Assembly: GCA_037447655.1 (NCBI GenBank)
Contig: JBBHKE010000059.1
Location: forward strand, 250,001 to 314,000
From: Zygnema cylindricum
Taxonomy: Eukaryota > Streptophyta > Zygnematophyceae > Zygnematales > Zygnemataceae
Length of the DNA: 64,000 nt
Direction: 5' to 3'
The position numbers and the translations under genes are program-made. This document shows, one piece after another, positions 48,301-60,200 of this stretch. The notes under the pieces were generated by a model. That model made no database searches. It saw only the letters and a program-made list of their open reading frames with translations, and was not told the origin of the DNA. How positions within the stretch are numbered: the stretch's first letter is position 1; each line of letters begins with the position of its first letter.

Positions 48301-50120
48301 CGAGGATGTTTACTGAAATCCGGACCTCTCCGCAGTACGCTGTACCACTTATTTTGTTTTTATACGGGAAACAACATTACAAAGAATCTTGCCAATATTC
48401 TCCAAAGGTGCGGGAGGTAACATTGACCGCTGGATATTTATTTGTGAGGCATTCGCTTCATTTTTTTTTTGTGAGGAGGTGGGTTGTCAATTACAAAAAT
48501 CAAAGATTCGCGACACGTTGGATGATAAAGATGCATGTCACGATGGACTAACACCGGAATTCTCAATCTGTGCACATATGTACCTTCCAAAATCCAACCG
48601 AAAATCCAAAAGTAATTCTGTAGAGTTCTCATGTCACGCTTATTCTTGCCATCCTTCCAGCTTCGTTGTTTCCCGCCCTTACAAGGCGTTTGGAAAGAGT
48701 ACATGAGTTCTGTTGTACAATGACCTGGTACACAAGTAAATGGTACAATGACGATTTTAAGATAAAATTGGTCGGTGCGAAAAATCTTTCACGATTTTTA
48801 ATATACGAACTTAACTTACGTGGTACCAGTCAATTTAGAAACTTAGTTTACAGCCTCTAGGCGATGGAACATCGTTCAAAATATAGCAACCTGCAATGTT
48901 GGTCGTACAATTATAGAATTTCCAAATGGAACTTCACCTTAATACTGATACTACTACTAATAATACTAATAACAATGATTTATAGGTATGGTAACATGTT
49001 CTCAAAATACTAATAAATAGCATGAGTAACAACACCAGTAATATCAATAATAATTATAAGAATACTAATAACAATAATATACAAGTATGAGCTCAAAATT
49101 TTTCTTGGTAAAATAGTTACCTCGTAATAAATAATCTTTCGAGGCTTGTTTTTTAATTTATTGTCTTTTATTTTATTGTTTTTTGTTTTGTTGTTTTTGT
49201 ACAGAGAGTGGAAGCAAAGGTGGTAGCAATATTGGAGTGATTGTTGGAGTGGTGGGAGGAGCTGTGGCGCTTCTCATTATTGGAGGGATCTTCTGTTTTT
49301 TCTTTTTTTTCAAAAGGAATCAACCGGAGATCGGTCTCTCCAAGCCTTACCAAAGCCCAGGTATGATTTATTTTTATTTTCGTCGTTTTTTACTACTTCT
49401 TTTTTCTGTTTTATTTTTTTATGTGTGTCTATTACATCGTTTCCAAATTAATGTGGTTTGAAATTGTTTCCTAAGTGACCTTTACAGATATTCCAGGTGG
49501 AATATGATAAAAAAAAAAAAAAAAAAAAATTAAAAAAAAAAAAAAAAAAATAGTAAACAAACGATGAGATGTAGGGAATGCATCTAACTGGAAGGACGTT
49601 ACCAAAGATAGTGTAGATGTCCATCTATTTCGGGAATTTGTACAAGAGTTAAATGTAGGTTTGCAGTGTTAACACATATGATAAACTTGCTAAGCATCAT
49701 TAATATGATATATATCATAACTACATATATGATTTATAAGAGTTATTCATCATTTTTATGATTTATTATCATTAATCATTTTTGTACAAGTCTTGGCGAC
49801 AATACAGTAGGATTACTTTCATAAACTCGATTCATATGCTATTCTTTAATACACGGTCAGTTCAAAACTTTTTATTTTTAAGCTTCACCTGTACAAAGCG
49901 TATTTTATAAAATTGCATCCAAGCAGATTGGAAGTTTTTAGTTGAAATTGTTGTTTGTATTCGTCTCTAACTTCACACAAATGTTACGGATTATCTTAAA
50001 AATTTCAAAGCTGCCTAACTAACTGCCTTTTTTTTTCTTTTTTCTTTTTTTCTTTTTTCCTTTTTTTCTTTTTTCTTTTTTTCTTTTTTTTTCGCAGCTG
50101 CACAACCTACACAACATTAA
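45312..50120 (+). CDS. EXORDIUM/PHI-1-like secreted domain with proline-rich stalk and C-terminal membrane anchor
   Basis: The ATG at 45312 opens a classic signal peptide, MAACPYFFFFFLSFVSFTSA. That frame passes a 12-A run (45454-45465) and closes at 45480, while the domain continues in the next frame to 46081, so one A seems missing or an intron was overlooked. The domain matches PHI-1 family landmarks from memory: YGGGGLMV, LLFYGNW, PSLEDWW and VVLLTG. Exon 46493-46719 continues with DGVDICSNKCGHSF and NGINVDNVIYHLSAQIP. A Pro/Ser-rich exon ends at 47780 (start 47579 by phase; the better-looking acceptor at 47530 is out of frame). Then 49207-49360 encodes SGSKGGSNIG and a strong membrane helix (VIVGVVGGAVALLIIGGIF) with Lys-Arg after it, and 50098-50120 the last residues, QPTQH. 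Land-plant EXORDIUM proteins are secreted without an anchor. Exon 1/2 and 2/3 junctions are uncertain. Confidence 0.65.
47050..47230 (+). repeat. TATAATAT-rich tandem repeat
   Basis: A run of imperfect units of about 20-24 bases built from 'gggtataatatatt' and 'aagtattatt', about seven copies. It lies in an intron of the EXORDIUM-like gene. Confidence 0.7.
47831..47976 (+). repeat. Purine-only G/A tract
   Basis: About 145 bases almost entirely of G and A, with several runs of four or more G's, just downstream of the proline-rich exon. It is able in principle to form triplex or quadruplex structures. No coding. Confidence 0.8.
48276..48938. mobile_element. PIF/Harbinger-like non-autonomous element in an intron
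   Basis: It starts 'gggtgaacttccatcagacg' after TAA and ends '...aaatggaacttcacc' before TTAA. The interior shares long stretches with 42577-43291, including 'gaaacaacattacaaagaat' and 'gaggcattcgcttca'. It sits in the intron between 47780 and 49207 of the EXORDIUM-like gene. Confidence 0.65.
49511..49550 (+). repeat. Poly-A tract
   Basis: Two A runs of about 18 separated by TT, in the last intron of the EXORDIUM-like gene. It could be the tail of an old retroposed sequence, but nothing upstream is recognisable. Confidence 0.6.
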
Positions 50121-50165
50121 AGTGGAGCTCTTCCTGGCGATGTCGGAACAGGACTGTTAAAAAAA

Positions 50166-50182
50166 AAATAAAAAATAAATAA
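50166..50182 (+). terminator. Probable polyadenylation signal of the EXORDIUM-like gene
   Basis: Overlapping AATAAA-type motifs lie 45-60 bases after the TAA stop at 50118-50120. The call rests on position and motif only. Confidence 0.4.
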
Positions 50183-51230
50183 AGGGTGAAGGATAAATAA
50201 AAAATACTACCGAAATCTGGGTATAGCCAACTCTCTCAAGCTTTTCTTGTCCCTTAGTCGAGTAAAGTGCTTCGTTTTGGGCGACGAAAGTGATAGTCAA
50301 GTAGGCGGTACCTCGTAGCATGAGAGATTAGCACTTCAAATGATGTGGTAGTCTTGTAATTTATGATACCAAAGAGGATGGCTAAGTTTTGTTCACAAGA
50401 TTCAGGAACGATTTGGAATATAGGTTGTACATAACTAAAAAATGAATTCAAATTTTGGCTATATGGTCGCATGGACATTGTATCATTGTGTGGACTTTGA
50501 CTTTTTTTTTGTTAAGTTTCCATGTACTCACATGGTTTACTATTGTGCCTTTTTGTTAAACTTATATTGTTATTTATGTGTGACATTTGAAAGAGGCCTA
50601 GGGTACAATGAGTACATCGCCTATCACCATTAGAGTCAAATGTTTTTAGGGCAGTCAAATAACTTTTTCTCATCACACAGTTTTTGGACTTTCAATCGTG
50701 ACATCATGGTCGAAGGTTAAGTACGATTGCTTTTGATTGGTTGCTTCAAAAAAACAATCCAACCTTTGTTTACAGTGTCAATGCCTTTGACTGCGCAAAA
50801 ATCATTCAACTCTAACATCGACGGGCAGTGTAGTGGTGATCATGAAAAAAGTACAATGCATTTGTCCATTATGTGTCAATTGATTGCATTGTGAAAGTAC
50901 AATGGTAAGAAGCCGCATCTTCACGTCATATTTTCACTGTACTACACTGCTGTCACAAAAATGCTTTAAAAGCAAACTGATCGACACTCATAAGACAGGG
51001 TATTCAAAAAGAGCTCGAATCATCTGTGTTCATACGTCCCTTTAGGTTTTCCGCTGCACATTGTGGCTTTACCCAGACAAAACAATTCATCAGAACTGTA
51101 CTCATGAGACCCACGAAAAAGCAAGAAAACGGCAGTATGACTGGGCTTATTTTAACAGTTTATTTACTCATGGGATCCACAAAAAGCAAGAAAATGACAG
51201 CACCGTTTCCTTATTTGACCGTTCTACTAT
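50183..51230. other. Intergenic between two convergent genes
   Basis: This is the 3' side of both the EXORDIUM-like gene (plus) and the NBAS-like gene (minus). It contains 'acgggcagtgtagtggtga' at about 50820, which resembles an end of the TACACTGCCC sub-family, and a diverged 'gtacaatgagtacatcgcc' at 50610. The elements are too decayed to bound. No gene. Confidence 0.4.
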
Positions 51231-54200
51231 TTATCCCATATCCTCTGCCAGTCTGCTAAGTGCTGCCTCTAATCCCGACCACATCCGTTTCTCTAATTGC
51301 CGAAGAACATTTCCTAGCAACTCAGTCGAGGGCTGTGCCTCGCCAATCCCAATTCCTTCTCTAGTACTACTTCCTCCCTCCAGGTGCAATTGCTCCTCCA
51401 AATAACGAGCCAATAGTGGCAGTGCAGTGCCCCAAAGACTAAGAGCTGGGTGCACTCTTTGAGAGAATCCTACCAAAGTACTGGCCAATGTATAATGGCC
51501 GGCTATTGTAAGCTCTGCGATGGAACAGGGCAACGCCAAAACAAACAGCGGTACAGCTTTCGTACCGACTGGATTCGCCGAAATACTTTTCCATTGCTCC
51601 GATTGAGCCTGGAGAGGAAGTTGCTCATATCGCTGTTTCACAAGTGCACCTAAGGCTCGAAGAAACGCTCCTCGAAGTTCTTCGTACTCTGGATTTGCCG
51701 CCAGTCGTGGCAAATGCCCACCAGCCAAAAGCAGTAGTAGGAGATCGCAGTCAAGAGTTCCCAACTCTCTATCTTGTTTTTCTCGTAAACCATCATCAAC
51801 AGTTGATCCCTCCTCTCTTAGACCGTCTTGCAGTCGTTTCAATGCAGCAATTTGCAATTCTTGATAGGGCAGAAGAAGAGCAACTTTGGCCGCTAGTATG
51901 TGCCTGGACTGCAGAGGTAAGGGATGGGAGGAAGGAGCACAAAACCCGGGATGGAGTCTTTCAAGTAGATCTCGAGCGTCTTCCTCAGACAGAAGCCCTG
52001 GCTGTCCCGAGAGATGAGGTGTGGCCTTTTCTAGTGCTCCCACAGCTCTTTCTCCCTCCTCTGAGCTACCCAGGAGCAAGTCTGGGAGGACCAATGCCCA
52101 ACAGCGATGTAATGGATGCAAAAGCCATGTGTTTTCCCCCATGGACTCACCAAAAATGCCTCGTTCGCTCTCACAAGTCTCCCTGCTCTCCTTAACGCGC
52201 CCCTTATCCTCTCCGGGCCCTCTTCCTTTCAAAACTTCCCCCCAAATATCCAGCAGTTTTAACAAAGCTGTTGTATGATTTACCGAATTTGCCGTTTCAT
52301 GCAGTCGGAGAAAGAGCTGTTCTGCAGCACCTACAGATGTCACATCCTGGGCTTCAAGTGTAACGTCCAGCCAGAGTGACGCGACAGCTTCCGCGGACCT
52401 CAACAATAGTAAAGCATACGGCCCTATGTGATGACTCACATCCTCAACAGCTGTCACATCGACAGGATCTGGAGTCCACCTTCCCCACTCTTCACCGATA
52501 CCTCTCCCAAATGAGAGCCGTTTGCTGGGTGCCCATCGATCACGTTTGACTAATGTTGACTCATCGAGCTCCGGGACAATTGTTTCCAGTAGCTCGAGGA
52601 GTTGAATTCGTATCCTCCTTGTTCGGTTTGTGTCTCCAGCTACAAGAATCATTCTCCTCCAAAAATCACTCCGGAGACTACGTAAGAGCTGTGCTTGCCA
52701 AGACTCATCCATGGCTGATTGTTTTCGCAGTGAGGCAATAACTCCCTCTACTGCTTGCCTATCAAAACTGGTGTCTGACGACATCACTTTGTCAGCAACT
52801 ACTGCATATATACAGTGCAAATCCTGAGGCATATTTTCAGTTAGAGAAGCTGCAAGGCCGTTCGATTCTGTTCGCGATGAGATCCGTTGGACAGCCTCCA
52901 CAGTTTTGTCAGTTACTACTGCATCCACACCTTCAGTGATTGTCTCATCTTCTCGTCTCCCAGTCCCAAGCTTCCCATCCTCCCCTCCAGCGTTTTTTGG
53001 AAGTGCATCTGTGCCCCCAGATTCTGGGCTAATTCTCACCACGCCTAGTTTCCCCCCACCTCGCCCTTTGCGTTTTCCTGTCCGATTGCGACTCTCTGCC
53101 TGGCCTGCTGCAGAAACTGGAAGTTTTGAGTCTGTCACAACTAAAGGCATAGACTGGGTCGGTGCTTTCCATGGGCCATAAACTGCCTCCATGAAGCGCA
53201 AAATTGCCGAAAGGGCACAGCCAGATGCTATGAGAGCCTGAATGGCAGCTACACCTGGCATTTGCCCTTCCTCTTCACAATCCTTGAAAGGCTTCACAGC
53301 CTCGAGGAGAGCCTGAACCTGCCTGGTGGAGATCTCATTTGCATCCAAAAGGTCCCGACACCCGCGAAGACAAGCTATAGTTTCTGAAAGCCGAAGCCTG
53401 TCATCTTCAGTGGACTCAGACTGCAAGAGCTCCAGGGCATCCTCTACAACCGCCTCCCAAAGCAACGGGCAAGATGTTACTTCTGTGAGACTGTCCGTAA
53501 CGACTTGCTTAAGGATAGATCTCACATCTGTGCCGTTCAGTTTGCGAAGATACTGACGACAAACATCGTAAGCGTCCAGCTGTGCAGCCCCTGTCTGTCC
53601 ATCCTGGGCCATCCATAAAGAGCTTATCAAACGCATGTACAAAGACGATGAAGAAGATACACATGGAGGTTCTGCACGAGCCAGTCTGTCTAATACTGCA
53701 GCAAATCCTGCTAATGTTTCAATATTGGCTGGACTCATATGGCTTTCCATCTCTGACAGAGCATGAGGACACTGTGAGCCTTCCCAGTGCACACAATGTA
53801 GAAAGTCGAGCTCTGGAGCTGCAGCGCTCAATTGCAGACATTCATGCTCATACAATTTGACAGCTGAAAGACGCTCTACAAGAGTGCTTCCAGCAGGGAA
53901 CAAGGCAGTCCGAAGATCTTCATCCAAGTCCAGCTTGTAGTTCTCCTCCTGCAACACACGGAATCCCTTTGCAAGGAGGGAGAAACAATAGGCCAGACGA
54001 GTATGTCGAGTTCCGGTGATTTTCTCGAGCACTGAGTCTTGCAAAGAGCGCACTAGCTCCAGTGGCCTTTCCAGCAAATCACCCTCCTGGCTTGCCACCT
54101 CAGCCTCTACCTCATCTGTCTGCCAATCGCTAAGTAGAAGAGTCTCCACATTTGCCAAATAAACCTGCATCCCGCATCTGACATAGCTTGTTAACCTGCG

Positions 54201-57200
54201 CTGCACTCTAACTGCTCACAATTTGCATCACAACGCTACCTTCTCTTAAACAGACTCCGTCTCAACACTGCCAAATGCTTTCGTCAGCATCCAGGTTAAA
54301 CTCCTTACCCGCCAAGTGTCGATGCCATAATGTTCAGCCAATGCCAAAGCCTGCGAAAGCATATCGGCCACGCCCAGGTACTGTTGCCCCACAAGTGAAA
54401 GAATCATGTCCTCCATGTAGGGCATCTGGCGAGCAGCAAATCGTTGCGGATCCGCATGCGGAAGCAACTCCTGCAAAAGGCGGGCGTCCTCCGAGGCACG
54501 CAATCGCATTTCAGCCTGCTGAGCTCTCAAAGCCCACTCTGCAACCATATCCCAAACCCTAATCCACCATTAGCTACCTATATAAGAACAACAAGAATAA
54601 CAACAACAATAACAATAATAACAAAAACAATCATAACCACAATCACAATAACAAAAACAAGAACAACAACAATAACATAAAAAAAAACATGAAGTACACT
54701 GCCCATCGTTATTAGCGTTAAAGATTTATTAGTGTTAGTGTGAAATTAAAATATATAATACTTAAGTGCAAGGAGACGAGGCAGACTGTAGTCCACTCCC
54801 TTAAACAGTGCTGTTAACACTATTACATGATTTTCGGCCAGAAAAAGTAGCGACTGAAATAGTGTTAATAACTATGATAATGATGGGCAGTGTAGGTGAC
54901 CATTCTCTGCAACATATAAATTAGGCCTCTTCTGTCTGTTTGCTTCACAAGAAAGAGATAACAGGTACCAACCGTGTCCTGCGAGTATCTCTGTGCTGTC
55001 AGAATTCCTTCGGACCAGCTGCTGTGCCAGTTCCAAAGGTGAAGCCTGAAGTAAGTGCTGTGCCTCACATGGCGCCATATTTGGCTCCCACTCCCTCATA
55101 GCCTGCAAAGCACAGTGAAAGAGTCGCATGGCCAGAGCCCTACGAGAAGGCCCAGTTTCCTTCCTTCTCTCCATTTCTCTTTCAAGCAAATCTGCCGTTT
55201 CCCCCGCATTTGCCACATGAAGAGAATACCCAAGCCCCACAGAGTCAGCGTCCCGGCTCACTCCATATCGCAGTCCCTCCCCCATAACCGCCGTGGCCAT
55301 ATCAATCAGGACTTTGTCAGAAGGTGGCACAAGAAAGCTTGCCAGGGCATGAACAACTAGGGCCGCAATCTGCCCTCTCAGAGCCTCGACTTCTGGTCCA
55401 CGATCCTCCAATGGACAGCAAGTAAGCAGCCATGGAAGCTGCAGACAAGCGAATGCCAATAGTTCCTTAGGGACTGCCCACTGCAATCGTCCTTCCCTCT
55501 CCTCCACTTCCCCGCTAACCTGCTCCAGCGCCGCTCGTCCTACCGTCCATCTGTTACTCTCATCCATGGACCCATTGGACCCTAACAATGTATTATCTTT
55601 ATTAATCACTGTCAACAACTTCTCCTCCTGTAGCACAGTGGGAACTTCCACCGTCGCTGCCAAGCCCAACTCTTTGCAACGTGACATCATATCCCCTCTC
55701 CTCCACCACTGCAGTAGAGGCAACAAAGCATCCTCATCACAGTGTGCCAAAGCAAAACCCAAAAGCTCCGCCTGTGTGGCCAGATCCGGCCCCTCCTCCT
55801 CCACCCTCCTTCCCAGAGCCGCACAAAGGACCCACACAGGCTCATATCCACGCCTCACCAACTGGAGACAGAGAGAAGAGGCGAGCCCTAAATCCCCCTG
55901 ACTTGCTGCATGGCGAGCCACACATGCCAGAACTGAGACTGAATCGGTCCCAAGCCTAAGCTGGCGTCCAAGCTCTACCATGGCTTCAGGATCACGGTAA
56001 GCTAATGGTGACGTGTTCAGAACATAGTTGATAAGGTCCATGGGATCACCCATCTGACGGAATTGCAAAGGCAGCAACTCCACTCCCATGTTTGGCAAAG
56101 TTTCGGTAATAGCTTTAATCAGCAAAGCCTCAGAGTTCGCCGCCTCATTGTCAGGCAAAAGCATGAGGCACTCCCGCGCTTTCTCCACCTGAAATTAATC
56201 ATTTTGTCCAGGTTAGCGGAGAGCAAAGGTAGACATAGCTGCAACTGAGGCAAGAGACATCCCTCAACCTGGGAAAGAAGTCGAGCTCTCGTGTTTGCAA
56301 AAGGCGAACAGTGGTGCAGGAGAATCAAACTCTCACATTCCATGTTTGTTGGAGGCACAAAGGTGGTGCAGAACAAAAAAAAACTACTCACATCTCATGT
56401 TTGCAGAAGACAAAATGGTGGTGCAGGAGAAAAAACAAAATCTCACATCTGCAGATGCCAGACTAGTGGCCGAATAAAACCAATTGCGAGCCGCTGCGAG
56501 CACCAGCTGCTCGGCTTTGTCTCCCGGGAGCTCCTTTAACGCTCCCTTTGCCGCCTCAAATCGAGCAGCATGAAGGAGGCCCCAACAAAACTCAGCCAGA
56601 ACTCGCTCTCGGGACAGAAACTGTAACCCACAGGCTTGTAGAGTGCACAGATCACTCCAAAGCCGTCCCCACTCCGCATCTCCAGGAGGCGGCTGCCGTC
56701 GGCTGAATCCCGCCAACAGGCGCTGCAATAGACGCTTTCCGATTGCTTCATCCGGTTTACTGCCAAGATGCATAAAGAAGGCCATTGGCTCGGTGACCTG
56801 CAAAGGGCAAGCAAAGTCTTGCGTCAGCCAAAAGAGATTCGCACACACCGGTTATAAAGGAGTGGATATGGGAGAGGATAAAGGAATGGATATGGGACAG
56901 CAGCAATGTACTTACATGATATTTCATAAGGATTCTCCCTGCCCGGACATAGCCAGCTGCCAGGGCCACTCTTCGCTGTGAGTCACTCGACACTTCTGAT
57001 GACAATTCGGTTGCTGAGCCCCTAGCCTCTCCATCTCCTCCTGACTGTGGTGGGGTACGACGGGACAGCACTGCCTCCTTAGCATCCTGGGCTGTCGACA
57101 GCAGAGCAGAACGCAGCCCCCTTGGCAAGTCTCTAACAGGCGGAGGAGGAGGAGTTTTCTCTTGCTGCGATAGATTCGGTGACAACATAGTCAGCAAATC

Positions 57201-60200
57201 CTCCAGCTGGTCCCATAAGTCTGTGGAAGGGCACGCCTTACAACAACGTAATCCCACCTCCACCACCTCCTCCACAGTTCTCAACAGATGACCAAACCCC
57301 TTTCCCTGTCTGGCCGCTAGAAGCACAGAACCGCAAATATCCAACCGGCCTTCCCTGGCCTTATCTTCAAGCCATCGTGTGAGTAGAGCAGAAATTGCCC
57401 CATCTACGCTAGTTGACCTCTCTCCAACACTGCTCGACTGCGTGGAGAGAAAACTTGAGGCCCGGCGAAAGAGAAATGGCAATGCTCGCTCGCCAAGTCT
57501 CTCCACCACGTCCATTGAACTCACACCATCTAAAAGTAAGCTAAAACGTTCATATACACCCATTGCCTGCCAATTCTGCAATGTGAGGGCAGGTGCTCCT
57601 CCATACACTACTGCATGCATGTCAGCCATGTCCTCCAGCAAAGGACTCAGTGAATGGAAACCTTTCTGAAGGCCCAAGTCCAGTAAGGCCACACTCAGCT
57701 CCAGCACCCCTGTCTGCTCCTCTATTCTTGCTGCCCTCTGTCTGTACCACCCCTCCACTTCCTCACTGCTAGGCCACTTGAGGCCCTGCCCAAGTCGTAC
57801 AAGCTCTTCAGTGCATACGGCCAACGAAACAGCCTCACGATGTTCAAACCTGCCTGTGTCAACAGAAGCTGGGACTCTAGTACCTCGTCCTTCCGCTATG
57901 GCTGTGAGAGTGGTGCTACTTTCTACCCAATCGGCTCGTCTCATGGGCCCAAGAGACGGCGGTGCTATTCCTGGAAGAAGTGTTCGAAAGTTTTTTGGAG
58001 GCAGCAACTCAGGCAGGACATCTAGCAGCTCAAGAATATGAGGCGCGAGACTGTACCCATGGCGCCTAAATAGAACATCGAGAGCTGCGCACTTGCCAGC
58101 CTGTGCCATAGGCAAGGCGATGGCCGCCACACTCAAATCGCGAAAACTGTAGTAATTGGCTGGAATAAACCTGACCATGGACAGAACAGCAATCAGCAAA
58201 CTCAACCTTCTGCAGAAAACTCCTCCTGACAGATATTCGCAGGAACCACGTTCTGAATGCTCACCTGCCCTTAGTGACCGCCATATACGTCTCCAACCGT
58301 TCTTGATACTGCAGCAACCGCAGCCTTTGCCTGCGAAACCACCATAACCGCTTGTCTGCCTCCTCTCCCAGAAGACCCTCACTAATAAGCGCTCCAACGT
58401 TCCCGTCCTCCTTATAGTTATTTGTCAACTGAAGGCCATACTGCAGTAAAGCCGCTACTGCCTCCACTGTGCTGGGCCCCTGGCTCAGACACTCTTCAAC
58501 CTGCCAAACCCTGTCATGTATACGCATCAAATTGTCACGAATACTGTGTCGTCCGTAGTCCGAAAGTTGCCAGCGTTGTTTGTATACACGGTCTGAGTCC
58601 AAGCCATAAGCAGCTGCCAAGCTTAAAGCTGCTCCATATTCTTGGGCTGCCAGATGAACATCCAATGTCTGTTCTGGTGTGCGTTGAACCAGAGATACAA
58701 GCCTCCATCCCTGGTACTGTTCCCCACTTCCCGTCCATTCATCCCCATCCACAATTTCGTGGCTATTTCCAATGCCAGGAGCATAGGCTGTGCCCAAGAG
58801 CCATGGCATCAAGGCTCCAAATTCATTCAAGCCATTATCTAGCTTTGGCTGATCGCTTTCTTCCTCACTGCCGTGTAGATGTGCTTCCAACACCAGCAAC
58901 CGTCCAAACCCACCGGAACATATCCAGGGGCCAGCCTCAAACAGCTCTGGGTGAGGGCCCAAAAGGTTAACCTTCTCTGATAAAGGTTCCACAGTAACCT
59001 GGCCTCCTTTTCTGGCTACTGCTAGAGCCTCCAGCCCCCACCAAGCCGCATCCACCACTTTTTCCACTTCGATGTGCTGATGCTCTTGTCGCGTGTTGTA
59101 TTGCAAATTTTGAAGAGTCCATGCGCCATTAGTGTGTTCTAGTTTAAAAACGTGAATCCTTCCATATTCATCGACTACAGCTAAGCTTTGTCCCGAGGGG
59201 GAAAACCTGACCACAGGGCGGTGCCAAGTTGGTGCTCCATCCACTTTTTGATTATTGCAGTTCTTCACATCCTGCGAATTGGTACAGAGCCGGTCACGTT
59301 GGGAAATAGGACCATCTCCCAGTTGCCACACTGATATTAAGGGAGTCCCTGTCTCCCAAAAGACAAATACCTCGTACTTGTGAGAGACAAGGCAAGGCAT
59401 TTCAGGCAAGATAGTCAGGCAAGGCAAGGCAATTTGTATTTGTACGGCAATACAAGAGCCCAAAGAAAACAACATGACTACTCATGTATTACAGCAGTAT
59501 GCTTATCACAAAAGAGTGAAAATTGCTGAAGGATCGAGAATAATACCAGCATTTGTCACAGGACCCACCAGAGTCAACAGGGACCTCTGAGGGCAGAAAG
59601 CCACACAGCTGACATTTGATCTGTGCTGACGACTGAGCGAGACCGGCTTATAATTTTTTCCATTCTCTCCCGGAGTTCCAACCGGCAGCCTAAGAAGCGC
59701 AGCATTTCTCGTCACAACCAGTACCTCATAACTGCTTCAAACAACCAGCAAGAACAAAAGTTTGCATCAACATGCTGAAATCCAGGAATTTAGATGTATG
59801 TAGAGAGAAGTCGGCAACAATACCATTATACCCAAAAAAACAAACCGTTGCACAGAGTTCAAATTAAATCTCTTTTGTCACTAAGTTTGAACCATGACCA
59901 TTGGATTGCCCTGTAACCTCACCAATTGAACAAGTACAGTACTTACAGGTAGATCTCTAGAAAACGATGTTATTTGTTATTGCGGTACAGTATACAAAAT
60001 TTGACAAATGTTTTAGAAAAATCGTAATTAATAACCCAAGATACGCTATGGTGATCAGAATGACTTGCCCGAATTTCTAGCGATTTGTACATTGGGGCTT
60101 ACAATTTTCCGTACTATTCTTTGACCGTCAAGTCACACAATAAATATTATAATTTTATTAATAATAACTCTCAGAACTTAATAGTTACAACTGTAACATA

